Shown here: one piece after another, positions 1 through 7,070 of the stretch
Position numbering within the stretch: the stretch's first letter is position 1
How the letters are laid out: the number at the start of each line of letters is the position of its first letter
Source of the DNA: Komagataeibacter oboediens
GTDB taxonomy: Bacteria > Pseudomonadota > Alphaproteobacteria > Acetobacterales > Acetobacteraceae
Assembly (NCBI RefSeq): GCF_003207815.1
Contig: NZ_NKTX01000001.1
Coordinates: 1-64,000, forward strand
DNA length: 64,000 nucleotides
Direction: 5' to 3'
The notes under the pieces: model-generated
What the model saw: only the letters and a program-made list of their open reading frames with translations
What the model was told of the DNA's origin: nothing
Databases searched by the model: none
Position numbers and translations under genes: made by a program

Positions 1-193
1 CGCACCCGGCCGAGGCTATGTAGAGCATCGCGTTGACCACCTCGCGCATATCCGTCGTGCGAGGGCGACCGCCCCGTTTCGCAGGGGGCACAAATGGCAC
101 GATCAAAGCCCATTCCCCGTCCATCATATCCGATGGATATCGCAGTCCTTCCCGGCTATGTTCACGTCGGGCAATACCAGTCCATGTCACCAT
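1..193 (-). CDS. IS5-family transposase, N-terminal fragment (partial at window edge)
   Basis: The first 64 codons of a transposase read leftward from an ATG at 193, preceded by a purine-rich ribosome binding stretch (GAAGAGATGGAG). The translation begins MVTWTGIARREHSREG and continues RYPSDMMDGEW, then PPAKRGGRPRTTDMREVVNAM. This is the characteristic N-terminal region (DUF4096-like) of IS5-family DDE transposases common in acetic acid bacteria. The DDE catalytic core lies beyond the window. No frameshift or stop is seen in the visible part, so it may be intact. It was not found as a complete reading frame because it runs off the edge. Confidence 0.85.
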   Translation of the reverse strand, partial: MVTWTGIARREHSREGLRYPSDMMDGEWALIVPFVPPAKRGGRPRTTDMREVVNAMLYIASAGC

Positions 194-266
194 TCACTCC
201 ATCTCTTCGTAAAGACGGATGAATCACAACAGGCTGGTATTGTTCAAAAACTTTCGGATCAGGCTC
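1..266 (-). mobile_element. IS5-family insertion sequence, left part only (cut by window edge)
   Basis: The element enters from the window edge and reads leftward. Its transposase start lies at 193. Upstream of that, the complement of 247-266 starts GAGCCTGATCCGAAAG, which looks like the terminal inverted repeat of an IS1031-like IS5 element. The next three bases (267-269, TCA) fit the TNA-type target duplication of that group. The other end lies outside the window, so neither the second inverted repeat nor the duplication can be confirmed. The family call rests on the transposase; the exact boundary at 266 is inferred. Confidence 0.7.
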
Positions 267-1323
267 TCAGACAACAATCACAAAAAAAGTAGGCATGGGT
301 GTAAAGTTCCGGTCTGGTACAAATCACACACTTTCGACGGATGCTTATGGCCTGAATCGGATTTTGAAACATTTTTTTGATTAACTGACTGTAGTCAGGG
401 AACTTTTCTTACCCCCATACTTTATATGCATTGAATATGTTCTATTCGTTATGGGTAGGTTATATCTCTGAATGAATAGAAACACTTTGTTAAGGCAGGT
501 GTGAGTGAAGATAGGATCAATTCATAAATTGATCTTATTGATGCCAATTGTTTATTATTTTATCAGAATGTATTCTGAATGAATATCGCTATTCATTATA
601 TTTTTGAATATATACAGTGAAACAATAAATGGCGGAAAATTCTGCATGGAAAGAAAATCTGTAGTCCGCGGAAGTGGGTCATTTTTTTATTCTTCCTGCA
701 AGGAATTCTACAGAACATATTGAAATATAATTTGCAGAACGCTGATTTATTTTCATGTAATGTAAAAATATACATTCATGATATTATATGAATTAAGAAA
801 AATATTTATGTAGAATTATGAATTTTTAGATGTATCTTACATGGGTAATCAGAAATTAATTCCATTCAGGAAATGAACATGGAACCTGTATATTGATAGG
901 GATGTAATTGTAAATGTCTTGGATATCATGATGACAACGGGCTGCAATATATCGCAGTGTTTCATTGTAACAGGCATGCTGCCGGTGTAATGGCAATTCG
1001 TGCATGAATGCCAGCCAGACGGCATCCGGGATGTCATGCCCACACGGCACGCATTCCATGCACGATGTCGCTGCGCATTTCGTGTCAGATATGCCTGAAG
1101 AGCGGGTCGGTCATCTGCCATGTCTGTCACGAATGGAACCAAAACGGTGGACGCATTCAACCGGCCAGCATGCGATCTGACAGGGGCCGGCCTTGGCACT
1201 CGGATGGTTTCAGTTCCGGTGGCGCGTTCCATGCTGATGTGACCATGCAGGGCGGGCACCATCCTGCCGCGAAGGAACAGATCCTGCCGCAGATCTGATG
1301 GTCATGGGATTGGCAGGGATTTG
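267..1323. other. AT-rich intergenic block, then a non-coding-looking stretch; no supportable gene
   Basis: From about 290 to 900 the sequence is extremely AT-rich compared with the rest of the window and carries stops in all frames. It contains two perfect short hairpins: 515-534 (arms GATCAATT, loop CATA) and 578-597 (arms AATGAATA, loop TCGC). The string CTGAATGAATA occurs at about 468 and again at 575. From about 900 to 1320 base composition returns towards normal. Overlapping reading frames of 60-140 codons exist on both strands there, but none resembles a known family. A decayed gene is possible. The block separates the IS from the 3' end of the tRNA gene. Confidence 0.6.
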
Positions 1324-1625
1324 TGGTGTCCGCGGCGGGATTCGAACCCACGGCCCCAGGATTCGTACCACTTCGGCTTTCACCGCCGCCATAGGGATAT
1401 GGCGTTCGTGGTCTGGACTGTCCCTTCACCATAAACCGCATGCGGTTGACAGGTGCTGCCCATCCAGTCTCTACACCTTGCCGGAAAACCGGCCTTGGCT
1501 CGGGATTGGCACGGCATTTGCCAGAGCGTTCCCCGAATTTGAGCAGATCCGCCACGTGGTTTCCCGTCGTGACGCCCAATTGCAAACCAGGAATCCTGTG
1601 CTCTATCCGGCTGAGCTACGCGGAC
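1324..1625 (-). tRNA. tRNA-Arg(CCT), interrupted by a group I intron
   Basis: Exon 1 (1625-1589, 37 nt) holds the 5' acceptor strand GTCCGCG, a D-arm with GCTC/GAGC and the 5' half of the anticodon arm, ending ..CAGGA-TTCCT. Exon 2 (1363-1324, 40 nt) starts AA-TCCTG and holds the variable loop, a T-arm with TTCGAAT, the matching CGCGGAC strand, discriminator A and an encoded CCA. Joined, the anticodon loop reads TTCCTAA, giving anticodon CCT and a perfect 77-nt cloverleaf. The intron sits directly after the third anticodon base. Without splicing the gene would give no functional tRNA-Arg(CCT). Confidence 0.95.
1364..1588 (-). ncRNA. Group I self-splicing intron (IC3-like) in the tRNA-Arg anticodon loop
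   Basis: The 225-nt intron follows a U at the 5' splice site and ends in G, as group I introns do. On the minus strand it shows, in order: P2 arms CGTCACG/CGTGGCG closed by a GGGAAACC (GAAA) loop, TCAAATTCGG, CCGAGCCAAG, the P7-side block GGTGTAGAGACTGGA, then ATGGTGAAGG and CAGTCCAG, and a GTGAAAGCC loop near the 3' end. These blocks follow the order of the Azoarcus tRNA-Ile intron as I remember it, which supports subgroup IC3. P1 probably pairs exon CCT with intron GGG at positions 12-14. There is no homing endonuclease frame. Confidence 0.92.
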
Positions 1626-1635
1626 ACACCCGGAT

Positions 1636-1664
1636 TTTCTAACCGAGGCAGCCCACCCCGGCAA
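1636..1664 (-). promoter_or_regulatory. Candidate sigma70 promoter of tRNA-Arg(CCT)
   Basis: On the minus strand TTGCCG (1664-1659) and TAGAAA (1641-1636) are separated by 17 bp, placing a start about 4 nt before the mature tRNA 5' end at 1625. Each box matches four of six consensus bases. It lies in the 73-bp gap after the holA stop, so read-through from holA is also possible. Confidence 0.45.
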
Positions 1665-1698
1665 GATGTTTCACGAAGGGAAGGGGGAATATTTTCCC

Positions 1699-2718
1699 TT
1701 AATGCCGCCTGCGCATCTGTTGCGCCTGTGCGCATAGCCGGGCGATATGGCGCAGGCACAGCACGACATCGGGGCTGCCGGTCTGTTTGCATGCCAGTTC
1801 CAGTGCCTGCGTGTCTTCAGCCGCACGCAGCAGGGCGTTGGCGGACCATATCATCATGGCCTGACCGAAGCTGTCGGTGCGTTTGAAAAAAACGGGGGGG
1901 CGCAACTGCCGCATGGCGTCCGCCCGGCTTGCCCCGCCATCCACCGCAATCCGTGCCCGCCGCAGCCGGTGGATGTGTGACAGCAGCACGCGTGTCAGGG
2001 CGACCGGGCTGCTGCCATCGGTGGTCAGCGCCCGTTCCGCGGCCGCATCCGCCGCCCTGCGGTCACCCGCCATGGCGGCAAAGGCCGCGTCTTCCAGTGA
2101 TACGCCCGCCGCGTCACCAATGCACGCGCGCACGTCCTCCATTCCCAGCCTGCCGCCCGCACCGGCGAACAGGGCCAGTTTTTCAACTTCACTGCGTGTC
2201 GCCGCGCGGTCGGGGCCTGCACGCTCCACCATCCACCCCAGCGCATCAGGGTCGATCCCGACGTTCTGCGCCGATAGCATCTGCCGGATGGCGGCTTCCA
2301 GCGTCCGTCCTTCTTCAGGGTAACAGCCGATCACGCCGCACTGCCTGTCCTTTTCCGCAAAGGCGCGCAATTTCGAACGCGAGGCAAGGCCCGGCGCTTC
2401 CATAACTATCAGTGTATCGGATGACAGTCCCAGGCTGTGCTGCAATGGGGCAAGCAGGCTGTCACCCGCCTCGCGCAGCCAGACCACGCGCCGCCCCCCC
2501 GTCAGGGCAAGGGCGGTCGTTTCCTCCTCCAGCCGGTCATGGTCTTCGCGGCCCAGAATGGCGACCCGGAACGGATCCTGCAGGTCCGCGCAGACCGCTT
2601 TCGCCGCGGTTGTGGCCCGCTCACGAATCAGCCCCGCGTCATCCCCATGCAGGATAATGGCCCGCAGCGCACCCGGTGCCTGCAGGGTGGCATTGACGGC
2701 GCGGGCATCGATCTTCAC
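1699..2718 (-). CDS. holA: DNA polymerase III subunit delta
   Basis: A 339-residue protein of the usual HolA length, the clamp-loader subunit that opens the beta sliding clamp during replication. The N-terminus (MKIDARAVNATLQAP, then ALRAIILHGDDAGLIRERA) is the normal delta opening, and a C-terminal helical collar domain follows. The start ATG at 2718 overlaps the lptE stop in ATGA form, indicating translational coupling. It is the last gene of the DUF3576-leuS-lptE-holA run, an order common in alphaproteobacteria. The call rests on overall family resemblance and context; HolA has no short catalytic motif. Confidence 0.9.
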   Translation of the reverse strand: MKIDARAVNATLQAPGALRAIILHGDDAGLIRERATTAAKAVCADLQDPFRVAILGREDHDRLEEETTALALTGGRRVVWLREAGDSLLAPLQHSLGLSSDTLIVMEAPGLASRSKLRAFAEKDRQCGVIGCYPEEGRTLEAAIRQMLSAQNVGIDPDALGWMVERAGPDRAATRSEVEKLALFAGAGGRLGMEDVRACIGDAAGVSLEDAAFAAMAGDRRAADAAAERALTTDGSSPVALTRVLLSHIHRLRRARIAVDGGASRADAMRQLRPPVFFKRTDSFGQAMMIWSANALLRAAEDTQALELACKQTGSPDVVLCLRHIARLCAQAQQMRRRH

Positions 2719-3575
2719 TCGTTCGCGCCCCCGCCGCCTATGCTGATACCGGAGGAGGGGGATGTATCGACATCCGGGGCCATGGAGGTGCCCGAACCGC
2801 TCCGGTTGCCGCTGGTGGATTGCGGCGTGCTGTCCATGGGGGCGCTTTGGGTGGACAGGCTGCTGCCTTCGTTGTTTTCCTCGTTCAGCTGGGAATCGGT
2901 CCGGCCCGTCGCCAGTGCGGGCAGGCCATCGGCGCCCGGCTGCTGGGATGGCATCTGGTTATTGGGATTTACGATGCTGTTGGGATCGACATAGCGCGGC
3001 TGGTTCTGGTCCGCGACCGACCCGTCCACCGCAGGGCGGGCATGGGTGCGGAACCACGTCGCTACCTGCTGGGTGACCTGTTCGGCCATGTTCTTGGCGA
3101 CACGGGTGCGCACGGTTTCCAGGTTCAGCGTCAGGGCGAAATACTGTTCATATGTATTGTTCACCCCATCCACGACCGAGGCATCTCCCCCCGCCAGCAT
3201 GTGCGGGTTGTCCCCCAGCGTATAGAGCTGCCAGTGGGCGAAGGCGGTGGTCCGCGTGCGGCCACTGGTATTGTCCGCGTGGATGTCCACCGCTTCGTTC
3301 ATGATGTAGGTGCTGATGCGCAGTTCGTAACCGGTCGGGTCTTCCGGCCCCGCCCCGCCCAGATCCTGCTGCAGGAACTGGCGAAGCTGCTGGCCGTACC
3401 GTTCCTGGATGATCGGTACGTACACCTGTTTCAGTTCCGCCACCACATTGGTCACGGTGGGTTTGCCATCCGCGCCGATATGGGTTCCCGTCGTCTTGTA
3501 CATGGGCGAAAAGCCGCATCCTGCCACCATCAGCAGGATACCCAGCACGACAGGATGACGGACGGGATGCGCCAT
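2715..3575 (-). CDS. lptE: LPS-assembly lipoprotein LptE with a long C-terminal extension
   Basis: A 286-residue outer-membrane lipoprotein. The signal peptide (MAHPVRHPVVLGILLM) ends in a lipobox VAGC, so Cys20 is the likely lipidated residue. The next part (GFSPMYKTTG, VYVPIIQERYGQQLR, YELRISTYIMNEA) matches the alphaproteobacterial LptE domain that plugs the LptD channel for LPS export. The LptE domain normally ends near residue 170. Here about 115 further residues follow, rich in Asn, Gln, Pro, Ser and Gly (for example NPNNQMPSQQPG, SGNRSGSGTS). It begins 3 nt after the leuS stop and overlaps holA by 4 nt. Confidence 0.9.
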   Translation of the reverse strand: MAHPVRHPVVLGILLMVAGCGFSPMYKTTGTHIGADGKPTVTNVVAELKQVYVPIIQERYGQQLRQFLQQDLGGAGPEDPTGYELRISTYIMNEAVDIHADNTSGRTRTTAFAHWQLYTLGDNPHMLAGGDASVVDGVNNTYEQYFALTLNLETVRTRVAKNMAEQVTQQVATWFRTHARPAVDGSVADQNQPRYVDPNSIVNPNNQMPSQQPGADGLPALATGRTDSQLNEENNEGSSLSTQSAPMDSTPQSTSGNRSGSGTSMAPDVDTSPSSGISIGGGGANE

Positions 3576-3578
3576 GGG

Positions 3579-6212
3579 CTATTTCGCAACCACGAAGTTG
3601 ACGATCCGGCCCGGCACATGGATGCGCTTGACGATCCGCGCGCCATCCAGCAGGCGCGCCACGTTGGGTTCGGCTTCCGCCATGGCGATGACCCTGTCCG
3701 CGGGCATGTCCGGCGGCACGGCGATCGTGCCGCGCAGCTTGCCCATGATCTGGACGGCGATGGTCAGTTCGTTCGCCTTCAGCAGGTCCGCGATGGCGAC
3801 CGGCCACGTGCGGTCCACCACCGGCTGGCCGCCGGGTTCAAGCAGCGCCATCATCGTTTCCGCCTGATGCGGCACCATTGGCGCGCACAGCAGTGCCAGC
3901 GTGGTGGCCGCTTCACGCCGGGCGAACGCCATGCCGTCCTCGCCTGCCGTCTTTTCCGCATCTGCCATGGCGGAGGTCAGTTCATGCAGCCGCGCCACGG
4001 CCACGTTTACACTGAAGGTTTCCAGCGCGTCGGTCACCGCCGCGATGGTGCGGTGGGTGGTGCGGCGCAGGGCATCCGCGTTGCGCGATACACTGGCGGG
4101 ACACGCGGCACCCGCCGGGGTCTGTTCCGCCACCGTGCGGACAAGGCGGAACAGGCGCTGCAGGAAGCGCGATGCCGCGGCAACGCCGGATTCCGTCCAT
4201 TCCATGTCGCGTTCCGGCGGGCTGTCGGACAGTACGAACCACCGTGCCGTATCCGCGCCAAAGCGTTCGATGATGGCGACGGGTGCCACCGTGTTGCGCT
4301 TGGACTTGGACATCTTTTCCACGCGACCGATGGTGACGGGCGCACCATTGTCGCGGCGCACGGCCCCATCGGCCCTGCGATCGACCTCCTCGGGATACAG
4401 CCAGTTGCCGTCCGCGTCGCGGTAGCTTTCGTGGTTGACCATCCCCTGCGTGAACAGCCCGTTGAAGGGTTCGTCCACATGCAGGTGTCCTGTCTCATGC
4501 ATCGCGCGGGTGAAGAAGCGGGCATAGAGCAGATGCAGGATCGCATGTTCGATCCCGCCGATATACTGGTCCACCGGCAGCCAGCCATCAGCTGCGGCAG
4601 GCACGGTGGGCGTGGGCGCGTGCGGCGCGGTGAAGCGGGCGAAATACCACGAACTATCCACAAAGGTGTCGCAGGTATCGGTCTCGCGCACGGCGGCCTT
4701 GCCGCATTTGGGGCAGGCCACGTGCTTCCATGTCGGGTGGTGTTCCAGCGGATTGCCGGGGCGGTCAAAAGTCACGTCCTCGGGCAGCTTTACCGGCAGC
4801 TGGTCATCGGGCACGGGCTGCGCGCCGCAATCCGTGCAGTGGATGACGGGAATGGGGCAGCCCCAGTAACGCTGGCGCGAAATGCCCCAGTCACGCAGCC
4901 GCCAGTTGACCACACCCTGGCCGATTCCCATGCCTTCCAGCCGGGTGATCGCTTCCTTTTTTGCCGTCTCGGTATCCAGACCGTCCAGAAAGCCGGAATT
5001 GAACAGCGTGCCGTGGCCATCACATGCCCTGTCGGTCATGGTGAAGGTCGCGGCCTCGGCCCCCGGTGGCAGGATGACGGGGGTGACCGGCAGGTTGTAC
5101 TTGCGCGCGAAATCAAGGTCGCGCTGATCACCGCACGGGCAGCCGAATACCGCACCCGTCCCGTAATCCATCAGCACGAAATTCGCGATCCAGACCGGGA
5201 AGGATTTATCGGGCATGAAGGGGTGGCTGACGCGCAGCCCGGTGTCGAAACCGCGTTTTTCAGCGGTTTCGATTGCCTCTTCCGACGTGCCCAGACGCTG
5301 GCATTCGGCAATGAATTCCCCGGCCGCCGCGTTTTTGGCCGCGACCTTGGCCGCCAGCGGATGGTCGGCCGCAATGGCCAGGAAGGACATGCCGAACAGC
5401 GTGTCGGGACGGGTGGTGAAGACCTCGATCGAATCAAGGTCGATATCGAAACCCGTGGGCGGTTCATGCAGGGCGAAACGGACCCTTGCCCCTTCGGATC
5501 GGCCAATCCAGCGTTCCTGCATGGTGCGCACGCGTTCGGGCCAGCGCGGCAGGGTGGACAGGCCATCAAGCAGCTGCGGGGCGAATTTCGTGATTTTCAG
5601 GAACCACTGCGACAGCTTCTTCTGTTCGATCAGCGCGCCCGAACGCCAGCCCCGGCCATCGACCACCTGCTCGTTCGCCAGCACGGTGTTGTCCACGGGA
5701 TCCCAGTTGACCCAGCTTTCACGCCGTTCAACCAGGCCGCCCTTGAGCATGTCGAGGAACAGCTTCTGCTGCTTGCCATAATATTCCGGCAGGCAGGTCG
5801 CGATCTCACGGTCCCAGTTGAATGAAAAGCCCAGCCGTTTCAGCGTTGCGCGCATGGCGGCGATGTTGTCCATCGTCCACTTGCCCGGATGCACCCCGCG
5901 TTCGCGCGCGGCATTTTCCGCCGGCAGGCCAAAGGCGTCCCAGCCCATCGGGTGCAGCACGCTGAAGCCACGCGCACGCTTGTACCGCGCCACCACATCG
6001 CCCAGCGTGTAATTGCGCACATGGCCCATGTGCAGCTGTCCCGACGGATAGGGGAACATCTCCAGCACATAATATTTGGGCCGATCGGCAGGGGGGACAT
6101 CGGGGACATTGAAGATGCCCGACGAAGCCCAGCGTTCCTGCCACTGCGGCTCGGCCGTGTGGAAGTCATAGGCGGGGGTGGCGCTGTCCGGTGGGGTGCT
6201 GGTTTCGGTCAT
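3579..6212 (-). CDS. leuS: Leucyl-tRNA synthetase
   Basis: An 877-residue class Ia synthetase that charges tRNA-Leu. The ATP-binding HIGH signature is HMGH at residues 61-64 within [17 protein letters not shown]. The second signature is KMSKS at about residue 632. Between them lie the CP1 editing domain and a zinc-like cysteine cluster ([15 protein letters not shown]). The length is normal for bacterial LeuRS and no frame disruption is seen. The start ATG at 6212 places the N-terminus about 20 residues before the family core. It stands between the DUF3576 lipoprotein and lptE on the same strand. Confidence 0.97.
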   Translation of the reverse strand: MTETSTPPDSATPAYDFHTAEPQWQERWASSGIFNVPDVPPADRPKYYVLEMFPYPSGQLHMGHVRNYTLGDVVARYKRARGFSVLHPMGWDAFGLPAENAARERGVHPGKWTMDNIAAMRATLKRLGFSFNWDREIATCLPEYYGKQQKLFLDMLKGGLVERRESWVNWDPVDNTVLANEQVVDGRGWRSGALIEQKKLSQWFLKITKFAPQLLDGLSTLPRWPERVRTMQERWIGRSEGARVRFALHEPPTGFDIDLDSIEVFTTRPDTLFGMSFLAIAADHPLAAKVAAKNAAAGEFIAECQRLGTSEEAIETAEKRGFDTGLRVSHPFMPDKSFPVWIANFVLMDYGTGAVFGCPCGDQRDLDFARKYNLPVTPVILPPGAEAATFTMTDRACDGHGTLFNSGFLDGLDTETAKKEAITRLEGMGIGQGVVNWRLRDWGISRQRYWGCPIPVIHCTDCGAQPVPDDQLPVKLPEDVTFDRPGNPLEHHPTWKHVACPKCGKAAVRETDTCDTFVDSSWYFARFTAPHAPTPTVPAAADGWLPVDQYIGGIEHAILHLLYARFFTRAMHETGHLHVDEPFNGLFTQGMVNHESYRDADGNWLYPEEVDRRADGAVRRDNGAPVTIGRVEKMSKSKRNTVAPVAIIERFGADTARWFVLSDSPPERDMEWTESGVAAASRFLQRLFRLVRTVAEQTPAGAACPASVSRNADALRRTTHRTIAAVTDALETFSVNVAVARLHELTSAMADAEKTAGEDGMAFARREAATTLALLCAPMVPHQAETMMALLEPGGQPVVDRTWPVAIADLLKANELTIAVQIMGKLRGTIAVPPDMPADRVIAMAEAEPNVARLLDGARIVKRIHVPGRIVNFVVAK

Positions 6213-6312
6213 CTTCTTCTGGTTCGGTATGCGGGGGCGGGGATACCCCGCCGGAAAGGTGCGGGCAGCACGGCCTGTGCCACCCGGTGGAAAGGAACGC
6301 CGGGGGCGGGGA

Positions 6313-6846
6313 TCAGCGCTGTCCGCTATCGGTCCGCAGCTGGCGTGCGCGGGTCAGGATACGCGCGGTGATGTCGGATACGGTATTGGCCGCAACGGGG
6401 GTATCGACCCACTGGTTGTCCTGGAACACCTGACGGAACACCGATACGCGTACCGCGTCCGAACGCAGGCTGCGCGACAGGATGAAACAGGTGATCTTGA
6501 ACCGCTCATCCTTGGTTGCGGGCGGTGTGTACCAGTCCGTCAGGATCACGCCCGCCACCGCATCGGCAGAGGCGAACGGCATGAAGGACAGCGTATCCAG
6601 CGCGCCGCGCCACAGGAAGGCATTGACCCCGTTGCTTTCCAGCGGGGTGGAACCGCCATTGGCGCCCCGGTCTTCCTTCAGCAGGCGGTTCTGGGGAATG
6701 GCCAGCCCGCTTTTGTCATGCTGCGGCGCACTGCCGCAGCCTGCCAGCAGGCTTATGGCCAGCAGCGCGGGCACGATCGCACGCGGCGGCAGGTGGCGGC
6801 CCGACGGGGCGGCAGAAGGGGCAGAACTGGGCGGACGAAGGGTCAT
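6313..6846 (-). CDS. DUF3576 domain lipoprotein
   Basis: About 177 residues. The preferred ATG is at 6846, because the translation from there (MTLRPPSS) leads into a hydrophobic stretch and the lipobox LLAGC; longer starts upstream would bury the signal peptide. The mature part ([48 protein letters not shown]) is the signature of DUF3576, an alphaproteobacterial envelope family of unknown function. It is regularly the gene before leuS in this group, as here (100 bp upstream). It is divergent from the GH3-like gene. The exact role is unknown. Confidence 0.88.
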   Translation of the reverse strand: MTLRPPSSAPSAAPSGRHLPPRAIVPALLAISLLAGCGSAPQHDKSGLAIPQNRLLKEDRGANGGSTPLESNGVNAFLWRGALDTLSFMPFASADAVAGVILTDWYTPPATKDERFKITCFILSRSLRSDAVRVSVFRQVFQDNQWVDTPVAANTVSDITARILTRARQLRTDSGQR

Positions 6847-7070
6847 GATGCCTCTATGGACGCCGGGGATGGCCCCCGCATGTGGTAATCCAGCCATGCG
6901 CCTGACCTGCCGGCCATGCCGGGCAGGGTGCGTTCTGGCCTGTCGCGTTGTCTGTTCTTCATATCCTGCCCCGCCTGTCCCGCCAAGTCGCACGGCCACT
7001 TTACCCTGCGTTGCGTGACAATCCCGGCCGGAGGTGCAAAAATGGCGTCACCTTTCAACAGCAATGGGAC

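Noticed and set aside
849-1262. Possible small or frameshifted protein gene between the AT-rich block and the tRNA
   Set aside because: Frames of 137 and 67 codons on the minus strand change composition midway, have no clear ribosome binding site and resemble no known family. A decayed gene cannot be excluded, so the stretch is only described.
1278-1297. Hairpin CAGATC/GATCTG downstream of the tRNA as its terminator
   Set aside because: A six-bp stem with an 8-nt loop and no T-run; too weak to call.
1157-1585. 142-codon frame over the split tRNA-Arg gene
   Set aside because: It runs through both the intron and the tRNA 3' exon. The RNA structure explains the sequence fully, and the protein has no family resemblance.
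2820-5825. 1001-codon open frame on the plus strand opposite leuS and lptE
   Set aside because: It is a shadow frame of GC-rich coding sequence. leuS on the minus strand has HIGH and KMSKS motifs and normal length; the opposite frame is His/Arg/Gly-rich with no family resemblance.
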